Assembly (NCBI RefSeq): GCF_041146795.1
Contig: NC_135183.1
Location: 12,683,840-12,747,839 of the forward strand
DNA length: 64,000 bases
Source of the DNA: Maylandia zebra
Lineage: Eukaryota; Chordata; Actinopteri; Cichliformes; Cichlidae
Direction: 5' to 3'
The notes under the pieces were generated by a model. That model was not told where the DNA came from. It saw only the letters and a list, made by a program, of their open reading frames with translations, and did not search any database. This document shows positions 1 to 13,161 of the stretch, piece by piece (position 1 is the stretch's first letter; every line of letters begins with the position of its first letter). A program made the position numbers and the translations under genes.

Positions 1-3000
1 AAGACTATGTCTCCAGGATTGTTTTCAGTGTTTGAGCAAAAAGAAAATAATGTCTGAATTGTAAGTCCAAAATTTAACATCTGTGGATGTTGGATGCTTG
101 GTGGGTTAACCTGCTAACCAGAAAATCCAAATTTCAAATGGAAATACATCATGATGTTACGCAAAACTGGAGGAAGGATCCCACTCCCACCAGGTTTTGG
201 ATTCAAACACCCAGTTTCTCAGTTTTGGGTGGCTTACAAATCAGTAACTGCATAACTGCAGTAACTGCATAACTGCAGGCTCTTATTCCCAGCAGGTCAG
301 TTAATGCCAGGGTGTTGGTGTGGCTCGTTACACAAAAGCGGACACATCAAGTTATGGCGTCAGTGTTGTTCTCAGCGTGTAAAGCAGCAAGTGAAAAAAG
401 TCGTAAGAAAAAAGGAAAAGCAAAGTGCAAAACGCAAAGGTAACAAAGTGCCTGGCGTCTGACTGAATGCCTCTGGCAGTGAGTTGACATGCTTCATTAG
501 ATTTTGTTGGTTTTAAAAAGACTGTTTCTCATTGGAAGTATAGCAGCTAATGTAAATATAACCATCTCCTGAATAAAATCCATGGCCCACAACTCAAAAG
601 TTTAAAAAAATGTGGAACAGAGGTCTATTTTAAATACTTTGTCCAAAGCGTGCATAATCGTCAGCCATGTTTTCATGACGAGGCTCAGCATTCTCTTCTG
701 AAACAGACAGAATAAGAAGGAAAAAAGCACGAGGAAAAGGAAACGCTATCCCCTGCAGTTCCCAGAGGACAACTCAGAGGAAGGTGCCATATTACAAACT
801 AATAAGCCCGTGCAGAAATTGTGAAACAACCAAAAACGCACTACAACGCACTATAACACACTACAACGTGCACGTGAACACATTTATATTAGGCAAGCTT
901 CACGGCAGCTCAGTGGATTTTATTATGTGCTGTGTGCTATAGAGAGATAACTAAAAGATGAGAGATTTTAAATGAGCCTCCAGAAAATGAGCGCGCGATT
1001 GTGTGAGCGCTGGTAGTAATAAGGATGATGGGGTGAAAGGGTGAGGGAGAGAGGGAGGAGGAAGAGGATGGTGTGAATGGGGAAGTTGAGGTAAGCAAAG
1101 AGGGGGGAAATGGAAAGGGCTGGAGAGCTGCTGGATTTAGAAACTGGAAGTCAGCGCTGCATTCACAGCAGCAGAGGGTGAAAGGAGGTGGAGGATGAGG
1201 CAGGCAGAGAAGAGTGTTTTTAGACGTGATAATGCAGACAGAGCAGTGCATCCACAGCATGGACAAAATCATCTATAATACAGAGCACGCGTGCTACATG
1301 CTTATTTTTGCATTTCTTCTTCCTGCTGCATGCTATTTCCAACTCAGCAGTCCAACAGACACTGCAATTATGTGCCTCTGTTGTTCCTCAGCATCTGTTT
1401 TTAACAGCACGTTCAGAACACTGAGACACTCTCTATTATTTTGCTTCCCTACTACAGCTCATTGGGTTTGAAATGTAACATGACTTTGGGATTAAAATAT
1501 TGCCTCTGAGCTTTAATTTGAGAATGTTTACATCAATGATGGCTGTAAACATCTGGCCCCTTTATGCACCCGGTTCCCCTGTTATGGCGCAGTGCAGCTG
1601 GATAATAATACTGAACATTACAGAATAGCCAGCCATAGGGGGGGTTATGATCAAAAAGGAGCGTTCTTGACTGGTTAGTTCAATCACATGACCTTCATTT
1701 AGTTTCACCTGCCCCCAGCCTATCAGTGAGCAGTGAACATAGACACAATTACTCACACTCACATTCACAGCTAAGGGCAGTGTAGAATCACCAGTTAGAA
1801 TAACATGCATATCTTTGGACTGTGGGAGTATCAGGGTACTCCACAGAAATTGCTGTTATAGTTTCCGTCTGCAGCCATAACTGATGACTGCTTAAGTGAG
1901 CGAGTTAAAACTAGGCTTTTGAAAAGTTCAAACAAAACGAAATGAAATGATTTGTAAACTTGGAAAATGGACGTGTTTATTGAGCCTCTAATTGTCAGCA
2001 GTTGACTGAGAGTAAACCATTTTCTAAAGCATCCTACGCAATAAAAGTTGTTAAAAAAGCAGGAGCTCAGCCTGAAAGCTGTGTGGAGACAGTTTGGTCA
2101 GTTTGCTTTGACTGCTTTCCACATAAGATAGGATGCAAACTTAGAAAGATTCCCAGCTTGTCCGATCGCCTGGCTTGCTGTGTTTCTCTTGCACTGCAGG
2201 ACGTCTTTCCTAGATCTCAGAGAAGATAGCACAGTCACGGCATCATTAAGCTGCCTGGGGAATACCAGGTGCTTCGAAGATGAAACAAAAGGAAACGACC
2301 ACTTAAAATTAAATCCAAGGTAGCCATTACAGGCAAACGAACAAAACAATATGTCGTTGACTGACTTCACTATTTCTGTCCTACTCTACCTCTCTTGGCA
2401 AACAACAGAAGGTGATACCAGTAGAGTATGAAGAAATTTTCTATTAACAGTTCCACCTGCATGTGTGTGTTTTTAGCTTGCAATGAAAACAACTGCAAAC
2501 TGTGTTCCACTGTTCTGTTGTCAGGTGTAAGTACAGTATATAGTCTTTACTGTTAATGGGATGCCAGCATCTATTTTCACTGTCATAGTCTGAGTTCACT
2601 TCAAAGAGCACCAATCTGTGGCGGGGAGCCGAATGTTCCTCCTACTGCATGCATCCACACCTCACACAAACACCTTTTTTGTTGCACTTCAAAGTGCATA
2701 CAGACAATCTGTTGTCTCACACACACACACAAAAATAATCCCACACACAAACAGTTACTTATCCCATCATTGTTAGCTTGGAACACACAAACAAGTGAAA
2801 CACAGAAAAACTGCCCCGAGCTACAGACATTTTTCTTTAGTAAGCAGACTGTGAAAACAGCAGCGAAAGGGGTGAAGCAATTCATTAGCCAAGTATAGAA
2901 ACAGAGGATCAAATGTATGCTGTGTGACATTCATGTATGTGAGAAAAAAGTTCAATAATGATAATGAAACAAAAAACAGGCTTCTGACTTTTTAGGAACA

Positions 3001-4827
3001 AGGTGGGAAACAACGTCTTTTGTTTAAATGACATTTTTAAAAATTTGACAGCCCACGAACATGACGCCCCCGAGAAAAAGCTAAGCACATCCTTACTGCT
3101 TCCATAGGAAATACAAGTATTAAAGCGGGGATCATACTTTCCACGGCTGCGAGTCCACTAGGGTCTGCTTGGGTCCCAGTGACGTACATTTAGTCATCAG
3201 ACTGTTAGTGCAAGGGTTCGTGTGAAGGTCTGTACACCTGCCTATTTTCTGCGACCACACAGATGTTTTCTCTTCTCTGGAACAAGAACTTGGCAGCATA
3301 GCTTAGGTTTGTAAAGCTGCAGATGAACAAACCACAAAACTTGTGAAACAACGTCCTTTGGACAAACAAGACCACATTGGAGATTTGGCCACAGTGCACA
3401 GCACATCACCACAAACACCTCATACTAACAGTCGAGTACAGTACTGAAGGAGTGAGGAGATCATATTCTGTGGCCTTTCGTACATTTTCTATTATATCAT
3501 ATTCTTTGTAACGACCCAAACTCCAAGTGGTTATCAGTAATATCAAAGCGAAACCTATTATGTTCATTTCCATTTACACATTTTTATTCTTGGACTTGTT
3601 GATTCACTCATGATTCATAGTTCAAAACAACCCTAATGCATCTTATACTGGGCCTTCATGCAGCCACACAGTTCATCTTTTAGCTCCCTTCCCCTCCCTT
3701 TAACACTTTGTTTCCTGATCGCGAGGGGCTTCTGTGCTCACAGCAGAGCCAAGAGTACAAAAAACTACCTGAAAACAGCATTTTAGAGCAGCCTGAAGCC
3801 CGAGCTGTTGTTTTACAGGGATTAATAGCATAGGGACTGATCTCGCTATTTAAAACTTTGGTCATGTTTACAATATGATCATCCCCCATTGGAACAGTAT
3901 ATTCGTGCAAATATTGGATTTATAAGCCATAAAAACAAATATTCTCATATCCATCACAGATTAAATCTGATTCCTCACAAGGCTCTTAGCAGACAGCTCA
4001 GGGGAATCTATTTTGCTTGTTTGTTTTCAAAAGCAGTTCAGATGAGATTTATCCAGGACCCCTGCAGAGAGGGACAAAACCCACCCCAAAGCCTTATCTT
4101 CATAATGTATGACTAATCTCACTGTGGCCTGAGAAAGAGGGGGCAAACAGAGCAATGAGAAAGAGTGAGCGAAGCGGTGAAGAATGCAAAGGGGTCAAAT
4201 TGAAAGTATCTGGTGTCGGTTTTAAAAACCTCTGACTCTTCTGCAGAACGTGACACAAGGAGAATATGTTTGGAGTGAAAAAACAACCTTACTGTAAAAC
4301 ATATTCCACTTTAACATTGAGCAACAGAGTATCATGGTGTGCTGTAGCAGCTAACTTTAACAATAAAAGCATATCATACTTCAGATTCAGCCACCAGATC
4401 CACTAATGGAAGCTCCTAATAGAGATTCAGGGCCAGGGTTAGTGTTACTACCTATGATGACTTACACCTCAGAGAGCTAAGTAGGCGAGTTTAAGTGCAG
4501 TTAGTTTTTCTAAGCATCAAAGTTGAGTTATATGATTCCCTTGACTGTGTGATGTTTTCCAAAGAGGTCAAGGTGGAGTGTTTAGAAATGATCAATTATG
4601 CTGGAGTATTTAAACTTCCACCCAAGATATCAGTCGATACATTTAACTGTTGCTGAGTTATGATCAAATTCATTTCGGCTTTAGCAGATTATTCTAGGCT
4701 TTCATAATAGCATTACTGCCATTGCCAAACACAGCAAAGGATACACCAGGAAAGAGAACAGAACAGAAAAAGGAGAGAAGAAAAAGACCAAGCAAACAGG
4801 CATGAGAAGGTGAAGGCTTGTACTTAC
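1..4827 (-). other. slc22a23: slc22a23 intron 3 (partial)
   Basis: No further slc22a23 exon or other coding region was recognised. The one repeat I can name is a reversed L2/SINE-type tail near 1690-1855. Short CA runs occur near 2716-2735. Confidence 0.7.
1690..1855 (-). repeat. L2/SINE-type teleost 3' tail fragment (reversed)
   Basis: On the plus strand it reads as the complement of a very common fish interspersed tail: ACTCACACTCACATTCACAG, then GTAGAATCACCAGTTAG, ACATGCATATCTTTGGACTG and TGGGAG. This is the antisense form of the cacagtccaaag...gtgattctaaattg block. Family name is inferred from memory. Confidence 0.65.
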
Positions 4828-4982
4828 TGAGCACGTAGAGGGAGAGAGCAAGGCCCGCCAAGCAGAAACCCTCAAAGAAGCGCAAGGTGCTGAACATGGT
4901 GACATTTACAGAGAAGGCAACACTCAGACCAAACACCAGCATGAAAAGCACCGAAAGGATCAACACTGGGTGTCGACCAAAC
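4828..4982 (-). CDS. slc22a23: slc22a23 coding exon 3
   Basis: 155 nt between a ctaag acceptor and a gtaagt donor. Encodes FGRHPVLILSVLFMLVFGLS, SVNVTMFSTLRFFEGFCLAG and LALSLYVL; ends after the first base of a codon expected to be Arg in the family. Confidence 0.93.
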
Positions 4983-7900
4983 CTTAGAAACAAGAGAGAA
5001 AGACAGGGAGATAAAGACGTAGCAAAGAGCTTAAAAACCCAGTTAAACTGAGAAAGAAACTTTTCATGTAAAGTCCGGAGAAAGAGAACATTGCATTCAT
5101 CGTTTCCTTCAGACTCTAAGCACGTCCTGGTCTGGAGGGGCGGGGGAGGGTTAGGAGGTCACTGGGTCAGGTCCCAACTGAGGCCTCATGGCCCCCGTTG
5201 CTTCTTTACATTGTTTTCTTTACATTGTTGTGCATAGTTGCTGATCCCTAACACAATGCAGGTGCTTATTTTCCCACGATGCCACTCGGGCGGCTTGCAG
5301 ACGGCAAAAGTGACCATAATTAACTTGATGGCAGTGGCATTTTGCTCAGTTACAAAAGATATTGTATCATTTAGCTTTGCAGATAGTTCGATATTTAACC
5401 ATTAAGGCTCTGCAATACTCTTCTTTAAGCTTCCCACCACTCCTAGAGAAGCTGTCAGACATTTCTTTTTTCTTATTCTCGATAACTCTGGATAAAGCAC
5501 TTTTACAATCTGGTTAATGCCAATTCCACTGTTTGTCTTTTTAGTTTGAATTTGTTGTTATTGATTTTTGAATGGCTTTAAAATCCTCCTCACACAATTT
5601 TAGACATTTTTAAATATCTAGCCAGCTAAAGATTGATGTGACACGACAGTCAACAGCTGATGCTGATCTTCACCCAATCAACTGGTCCGTCCTTCGATAA
5701 TACATTCACTGGCCTTTTTTTTGTCACCTCGCTAGTACCAGGTTGGACCCTTACACCACCACCAACCTGAGCCATTACATGCAGGATGGATCTTTGCTTT
5801 CATGTTGCTTATGGGAAATTCTGACAAGATTTGAATGTAGCAGCAGAAACAGAGGCTCGTGTTTCCATGTTCTATTGTTTAATTTGGGGAAATCCATGCA
5901 AACTGTAGCCTCATTTTCCTGTCATTTGCTAACAGCAGCAGTATTCAGTGTGGTCTTCTGCCCGTACAGTCCATCTGCCTCGAGGTTCAACATGTTGTTC
6001 AGAGATGCTCCTCTGCATGCCTTGGTTTGAACGAGTGGTGATTTGAGTTACAGTTGCCTAATAATAGCTCTAAGCACTCTGGGCATTCACCTCTGACCTC
6101 TGACATTAGGAAGATATTTGCACCCAGGTAACTGACCATTTTCTTTAAACTCTACAAGCTGTGTGGGAAAAGCCCAGCAGATGAGCAGTTCTGACAAGAA
6201 AAACCCATCTGCTACCAATAGCCAACATTCAAACTTACTTAAATCACCTTTCTTTTTCAATTTCAACTTCAGCAGGTCATCTAGTCCATGTCTAAATGCA
6301 CTGAGTTCCTGCCATGTGATTGGTTGATTAGATATTTCAGCTAACGGTTAAAGAGTGGTGCCTAATGAGTGACCGATGAGTCTATATTCTTTGAGTTTAT
6401 TGAAACAATAATGCAGCACAAAGACATACTGCAGTGTGTTAAAGGGAAAGAAATAAGGTTTTAAAAGAATGGGCAAGTTTAGTTAATCGTTGCTTACACG
6501 TTTTTTTCCTTCTTCTAGATATGTTTGGCTTTTCTTTGGGAATTTTTTTTCAGCCTGCCTGAACATGTTTTTCTGATTCCAAGCAGTGCTGAGGACACTG
6601 TTACCATACTGTTACCGCCAAATGCAGATCTTAGTTGTGACACCTGGAATTATCCTTACAGTCTAACAAAACAGACAAAGAAGGAGGCAGCGTACCAGTC
6701 AGCCATGACACCCATCACCAGGTATCCAAATATGGAGCCCACAAGCAAAGAGAACTTGGCAATGTGAACCTTCCAGGCCGAGTCACACACTAGGTTCCAC
6801 TGGAACAGAAACAAAAAGAATGAGAGAAACATAAGTCAGATATTGTTTTCAGAGTAAGGCACTCCCAACATGTTAAAAGGGAATAAGACATCAGGAGGAG
6901 CTGAGACACTTATAATATGAAAGCTGCACAGAAGCCAAAAAAGAAACGTGGGCTTCTCTCATCAGAATCCTGTCAAACTCTTCTCACTCTCTGACTCACT
7001 GTGTTGATAATTCATGAAGTTGGACGCATCTGCAAACATGCTACAAACACTTCTTAAATATTCAAGTGTTCATCCCACATCTATATTTATGTGTGTTTCT
7101 GAGAGACAAAGAGAGAGCAGACACAGTGCATGTGGGAAAGCAGCTGTATGTCTGTTATAACAACAATCAATAGTTTCCCACTCTTTCCTCTAAGCCAGTG
7201 GGTCAGTGCACACACCACTGCAGCACTCAGCAGCTAAAGTTTAGCCAAGGACACATGCAGAAGCACTACGTGTGCACCATACTTGTGCATAGCCTTGACA
7301 GCATCTGCAAGAGAGCCCAGTGGAGTGACTGAGCTGTGTGTGAATCCAATGTTGGTGTTTAACAAAAAATTTACACATCTCCCTGCTGAGCATCCAACTG
7401 CACCACGAAGAGTGAGTAGAGAGAGACAGTTAGAGGTTATGCTCTATGATGGCTGGACAACACAGCCACTGTGAGTTTATTAAGTCTGGGCTTTTAGCAC
7501 CGCTTTTATCTGAGAAAGCAGGTGTCATTAATGCACAAATGCAGAAGCAACGATCAGCATTGTTGCTTATTAACGTTCAGCCTCTTCTTGTCACAAGGAT
7601 TCAGTTTGGTGGGGTTTTTTTCTGAATTCTGTCTCTGTAATTGGATTCCAAGAAAAAATAAATAAACTAAGGTTTGAACATAAGCACATGTCAGAATTAT
7701 CCCGCTTGAGGACCCCGGGGCAAATATGTCAAACAGAGTTTCATTATGCTTCTGTGTTTATTGTGCTTGAATACTGCCTCCTCCCACTACCTGTAGAATA
7801 GTATGCTAATGTGATCATTACTGTATTATCTGTGCGCTGTGCGATATAAATGAGTCAACCAAAGTTTTCAGCTATTGTGACACAAGGGCTTCAGTATTAG

Positions 7901-8825
7901 TTTATTGCCATAAACCAGTTGACACTAGCACCAGCAGAGCTCTGGGTAGGAATACTAGTCTTAATGTATGTGCGAAAACCTCCCATGATGCACTGAGCGC
8001 TTCTCCTTCATTGGCCTCTTTTGACTCGCCATCTGTTTATATACAACTTCATGTCATTAACTCTTTTTCGGCTCTGTCCTGTAGTTTGTGTATGTGTTAG
8101 GCTCTCCGGGCTCCTATTTTCTCTCTTCCCTTTCTCTCTCTGCACACTCCACTCATACACTCTGGAATTCAGGCGCTTAAGTGTAAGATGTAAAAAGAGT
8201 CTCATTATTCTCTTTGAACTGATGTACCAGGCAGCACCAGCTCACTCCAAAGCACAATAAATAAATAAACAGTACGCGGGTCAGTGGGTAACGTGTCAAT
8301 CAACTGTCTGAGGCTGGCAGTAGTGATGATGACGGCAATCCCCCCCACCTACCCACCCCTGAATAACACTATGGGTCTATGGCGCTCACTCGTTACCTTG
8401 GTAACCACATTCTGACTAAGTCCCGTCTGCAGCTCCAGCCTCCACTCCTTACAAGCGCACAGCATTCCGACGCCGTCGCCGTATCCGTGCCCGGTGCCGT
8501 TGCCTGTGGGCTTCAACGAGGGCGCGATGCTGGTGACGGTGACCGGCGGGGTCGCCGCGGTCCAGTCGCTTTCGTTTGCCAGTGGCTGCACGCAAGTGCC
8601 ATTGGGCTGCGCCAGGAGGAAGTAATCCGAAAACTGGCTAAAGCCGATGAACAACGCCGGTATCCAGGTCAGGACCACGAGCTGCTTCTGGTGTTTCCCG
8701 AAGCCCCCGAGAGACGGCAGAACGGAGCCGTCGATGTGCGGCAGCAGCCGGGGCGCCGGGCGCTCCAACGGGGTGAAGCCGTTCTCAGGCGTGTGGTCCT
8801 GCGCCTCCGGCTGTCCCGCTGCCAT
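4828..8825 (-). CDS. slc22a23: slc22a23, solute carrier family 22 member 23 (5' part, coding exons 1-3)
   Basis: Partial gene running off the left edge. Joined exons 8825-8397, 6799-6696 and 4982-4828 keep frame and encode the N-terminal ~229 residues of an SLC22-type major facilitator protein. Visible: a first membrane segment around LTWIPALFIGFSQFSDYFLL, a large extracellular loop with NGT and NES glycosylation sequons and a C-A-C motif, then WNLVCDSAWKVHIAKFSLLV, membrane segments, the MFS signature-like ADWFGRHPV and SVNVTMFSTLRFFEGFCLAG. From memory this follows human SLC22A23 closely, including the DGSVLP and WIPALFIGFSQFSD stretches. SLC22A23 is an orphan transporter at the plasma membrane; its substrate is not established. 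The start at 8825 is chosen because it has a good Kozak context (G at -3 and +4) and matches the family start; the frame is open further upstream but resembles nothing known. The remaining exons are outside the window. Confidence 0.93.
4983..6695 (-). other. slc22a23: slc22a23 intron 2
   Basis: 1.7 kb intron without recognisable coding sequence or named repeat. Confidence 0.85.
6696..6799 (-). CDS. slc22a23: slc22a23 coding exon 2
   Basis: 104 nt between a ttccag acceptor and a gtacgc donor. Encodes WNLVCDSAWKVHIAKFSLLV, a membrane segment, and GVMADW; the last two bases of the W codon join a G from exon 3. Matches the conserved SLC22 second membrane segment. Confidence 0.93.
6800..8396 (-). 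other. slc22a23: slc22a23 intron 1
   Basis: 1.6 kb intron; the plus-strand sequence near 8341 has a short C run. No coding content recognised. Confidence 0.85.
8397..8825 (-). CDS. slc22a23: slc22a23 coding exon 1
   Basis: 429 nt, 143 residues, ending in codon phase 0 (VVTK, then gtaacg donor). Carries the cytoplasmic N-terminus, first membrane segment and most of the glycosylated extracellular loop. Confidence 0.92.
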
Positions 8826-9550
8826 TACGACCCGGCACAAAGAGAGCAGCTGTGCGCAACAGCGGGCGAAGCGAAGCCCCCACTCTGTCGCCCTCCGCGC
8901 ACTCTGCGTTAAGCCCTTTGACACAAAGGAAGCTCGCCGCACAGATAAATCCGGTGTACGGCCAACAAAAGCACAAACCCCAAAACACACACAGACAGAG
9001 AAAGAGAGAGAGAGAGGGGGGAGGGAGGTCTCCGGTCCGTGCGGGCGCGCAGATGCACCGAATCACCGAGCAGTCGTCCTCATGGCGACGGGACTTGAAG
9101 TGACCGGTGGGTGTCCGAGTGGAGCGGTTGTGTCAGGAGGAGGATGACGCTGTGGAGAGGCTCCCGGAGAGCGGTGGGCTCGGACGGGCATGCTCACGGG
9201 CTTTGTATTCCATGAGTGCAGCCGGATCCATCCATGCGCCAGGCCCGGTGGTTGAATGGAAGTGTGATACTGAGCTGCATTCAGATCTTCGCAAGATTTG
9301 CCGGTTCCTCATCCGCGAGTGCCACAGGTCTCATACCTGTCCAAAACGCGACCCTCTGCAGGTGCGCGTCATTTATCTCCTCGAGCCCAGAATGCGCGTC
9401 CTCGCAGACATCACGAGTCCACTTTTGAGAGCGCTGAGTTCAGAGACGCAGTGAAGCACGCTGCTCGGTTTGTCACAGTCTAGTCAATGGGACGCTGTGC
9501 CAGAGAGGGGCTTGGAGCAGTAATGGGGGACGGAAGACAAACCCCGCCCT
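8826..9550 (-). promoter_or_regulatory. CpG-rich 5' UTR/promoter region of slc22a23
   Basis: Immediately upstream of the slc22a23 start the DNA becomes GC-rich with many CpG dinucleotides (for example around 8861-8940, 9035-9080, 9290-9420 and 9530-9570), in contrast with the AT-rich flanks. Several overlapping open frames here are a by-product of the composition. A CpG-island promoter is inferred; no transcription start can be placed. Confidence 0.55.
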
Positions 9551-10814
9551 CCTTCGTCGCGCTATGCGCTGCGATTGGAGAGCCTTCAAAGAGCGACTGC
9601 ACCACTGACGGGCATCTGCAGGCAACAATGATCCCCTTTGTGCAGCCTGTGCCCTCTGCACTGAGCAGAAAGCGTGTCAGGATTACGCACTCATCATGTT
9701 TTCCGCTGATTCCACATGATTCACGGTGAAGGGATCAAGTAGAGGGCTCAAGTTTGTGTCTTGTGTTTTTCTAGTCGATTTGTGCCGAAGCGTCCGCCGA
9801 ACAGCCCACTCAGGCAGTTTTGCGTCATACAATCTTTTTCATAACCGTCATATAAATAGGCAACGTTACTTACTGGTTTGGGGAGACAATAGAAGAAGAT
9901 GGCAGGGGATTGAAGGAGTGATGTGCTGCACCTCAGACGCGAGGGGGCGTTAGACGATCGCAGGTCGGTTATATCAGCTCTAGATCAGACAATCGGCAAA
10001 AATCCAAGAAAGGGAAATAAAAAAAATAGCCCGTATTTCTTAAGAATGGTGCACGTTGGGACATAAATGAGGGCCAAGGCTCTTTGGTCTTCAGATGTGG
10101 CTGCTGATATGGTGATGTGCCAGCGTCTGTCGCACATGTTGTGAGTGACCTTGAGATTCCAGCAAGTGACAGATTTTGTCTCAGGACTGGGAAAAAAGTG
10201 TAATGTGTGAAAACTAGTGTGACTTGCGTGAAGCTGTGAGCAGTGTACTCTTGAATGATTTTGAGTGACATGAAGCTGGTGTTCAGGCTGCGGCTCACTG
10301 AAGTGACAAAGAGGTGACAACTTGTGCTCAGCCCCAACTCATTTCTCACCTCCTTCTTTATCCCCAGAGCACTTTGTTACGGCTCGACGCTGAGGAGAAG
10401 GAAGAGGCTTAAAAAGAACCCAGGAGGCTGTTTTGTCGTGTGTGTGTGTTCCAACCACACCCATGTTGTAGCACATACCAGAGCTGATTTGTGCTCTGCC
10501 CTTATTAGAATGCAACCCCATCAGTACATCCAAAAACAACAACAACAATGCAGAACCCCATCTATAGAGGATAACCTTTGTTATTTTGTCACAGCTACAG
10601 CTGGCAGATGTGCGGTGCACAGGGAATTGCCAGGTTTCTGTGATAGACTCGCTGGTATGTAACTGTGCCTGTGTAAAACGTGCGGCTTGCAGTTTTCTCA
10701 AGGAGTGCTGATCCAAACCACCCGAGTGAGTGACTGAAGTCACATTGTGACACATTTGTTACATTAAAGAAGAGAATAAAGAAAAAAGAGATTTTTTTTA
10801 AAAAGTCAGTAAAA

Positions 10815-11010
10815 ACTAAAGGAGTCTGCATGTTCTCCTCACATTTATGTGGGCTCTCTCCAGGTACTCCAGCTTTACTCAAAGGTGTAAATGTGAGTGT
10901 CTGCCCAGGATGTATGCCGCCTCTCGCCCTGTGGCAGCTGAGATAGGCTCCATCAACCCTGCAGCCCTGAACTGGATAAGCAGAAGAAAATCAATGGATA
11001 GACGGTGCTT
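10815..11010 (+). repeat. L2/SINE-type teleost 3' tail fragment
   Basis: Contains GAGTCTGCATGTTCTCCTCA, GGGCTCTCTCCAGGTACTCC, GTGTAAATGTGAGTGTCTGC, the GCCGCCTCTCGCCCTGTGGC block, GCTGAGATAGGCTCC and AACTGGATAAGCAG with a final AATGGATAGA. This is the widespread fish tail, internally deleted relative to fuller copies, and in opposite orientation to the copy at 1690-1855. Confidence 0.7.
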
Positions 11011-13133
11011 TATTGAGACATTTAAACCTAGAGTAAGTCATGAGAACATAACTGTTAGAGAGTGTTCTCATGAACAGAGAGAAAGTTTGTCTGTATCCCT
11101 CTCGCCAAATACACACAGAGTGGCGCAGGCAGCAGTCACTTCACTCCATTAAATGAGACCCGCTCATCGAGATGGTCCCCAGCAAAACACTCTCCAACTC
11201 TGAAGTGGTGCAGACAAAAAACTGTTGAGACAGAGAGATGAAAATAGAGAGATTTTACACATTCTTATTAATATATCCAAAATAAGCATTTAATGATTTC
11301 CTATTTTTCAGCCTGTGGGCACATCTACTCCATAGGAATCATTCACCATAAACAATTTCAGAGTTAAATGATAAGAGATATTGGTCTAACAGAGGCATAG
11401 GAATGGTACAAGTGCAGTAAATCTGGTGATTTTTAAAGTAATTCTTAAATTTATCAAGTATCAAAACAGTCTCAGCAGTCGGGTGATTAAGCAGACTGCA
11501 ACCAAGATCATTTTGGTATTTTTAGCAGCTGATAAAGCACAATGTGGTGGGATTACCAGCTTTTAGTTCTAGGACCACAGACTTCTTCAAATCTAATCTT
11601 CATTTTATGTTAATAGCAGGCTTGCACAGTTTTATTGCATGGAACTTGGATTGTTGTAAACTCTCTCCACTACAGACAGACACACCTGCCAAAGCAGTCA
11701 GAGTCACCTTTGTGATTGTTCCTGCTGCAATGGTTTTCATTCCCCAGCGCCACTTTTTGCCATAATGAAACGGACACGTGGACAGACACAACCACAGAGT
11801 GAAAACATTACTAGCTACACTGTGTTAGGTAAATATTACATCTTCTTACCCTAGATGACAATACTTCCAATGAAAAGCTACAAATCCATTAATAAATGTA
11901 AAACTGTGAGATCTAAGCCAATGTCATGATGACCCTGACCCTAAGTTCATGGTAGTCAGTCATCGTTTTAAGTGACAGACATCAAGTAAAGTCAGGGTTA
12001 GGGTCACTAATGATGATTTAGATTCGAAAAGGTTAAAAGGATGTGGCACTGGTGTGCCCTCTTCTTCAGGTGCCAACCCGGGGATTGGACCACACCTGCA
12101 CATTTTCACAACAATCCAAGGTTACATTTAAATGCCTGTCAAAGTGCTCAAAACTCCCTCTGTTGTAGTCCTGCCAAAGGACATTTCCCAAACACAAGGA
12201 GAGATGCAGAAAGACTCACAAGGCGAAAACAATACCAGCAACACTTTCATAGCTAGTTAACAGAAAACCTGTTTGTGATTTTCCCATCAAAACCAGCATT
12301 AACAGACAGTTAGTCATAATCTGTCAGTCATCTCATTAGGCTGACTCTTTACACAGGTAAGAAAGATGCAATCAGCACAATCGTGATCACTTAAAGTAAA
12401 ACACAGGGAAACGCTAATGGCCCACTGAATCCAGCAAAACTGTAGGTTGCCTCAAAATGGAAATGTAAAAAGATGTAAAAATGATTGTGAATCAACCACA
12501 GCTTGCTTTGTGAGGCTTCCCACCTAACATCAGCTTGCTGAGGTGGGAGAAAAGGTTAACTGTTTGGATTTTGCGGAGGAGCTGAATCGGAGCGTATTTG
12601 AGCTGGCGGTTCTCACACATTGACCGTGAGACTCAGGAAACTTCAGAGAGTACTTTTCATGCTCCCTCACATCACACATGAATGCAGGCTGTTCAGTAGG
12701 TTATATGTTATGTAATTGCTGAGTTGTGTGATGCTTAGTGCCACCTAGAGGTAATTTTAATAGACCAAGTTGCAGAAAAATACTTTAAATTAAGGCTAAT
12801 TGGTCATTTTAAATAAGCGTGGCTGCAGTGTTTCATCCCTTTCTGCTTGTGAGAGAAGTGAAGAAAGCAAAAATGATGTTTACACTGATGTTTAAGTATT
12901 TCTTGAACCCATTCTTCATTAATTAATGAAGGTTGGCAACTGGCGTGACTGCTTATGTTTGTTGTTACAGTCTATCACAGCCGCATGTTTATGAGGTAAA
13001 GTCTGGAGCCAATGACTCAACTCACAAGTTCCAGTCAGGTCTGTGCTGCCTTTCATAAGTCCCTAGAAACCAGTGACCCAGACTGGCTCAGGTGTCAGGT
13101 GGCATTCATCACCGGCTCCTCCCTCTCATTCAT

Positions 13134-13161
13134 CCCCCCCCCCCCCCCCCCCCCCCCCCCC
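13134..13161 (+). repeat. Poly-C homopolymer run
   Basis: 28 consecutive C residues. The length may be imprecise, as such runs are error-prone in sequencing. Confidence 0.95.

Noticed and set aside
937..1272. 111-codon minus-strand open frame rich in Ser/Pro/Phe
   Set aside because: Composition reflects a GA-rich plus strand; no domain or splice context.
4694..4993. Continuous minus-strand frame across slc22a23 exon 3
   Set aside because: Its ends run into introns; conserved protein stops exactly at the splice sites 4982 and 4828.
8379..8912. 177-codon plus-strand open frame over slc22a23 exon 1
   Set aside because: Antisense shadow in a GC-rich exon; the minus strand carries the recognisable SLC22 sequence.
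9107..9454. 115-codon plus-strand open frame upstream of slc22a23
   Set aside because: Located in the CpG-rich promoter-like region, with overlapping frames in all directions and no recognisable protein.
12922..12939. Perfect 18-bp palindrome CTTCATTAATTAATGAAG
   Set aside because: Short AT-rich palindromes occur by chance in such DNA; no associated feature.
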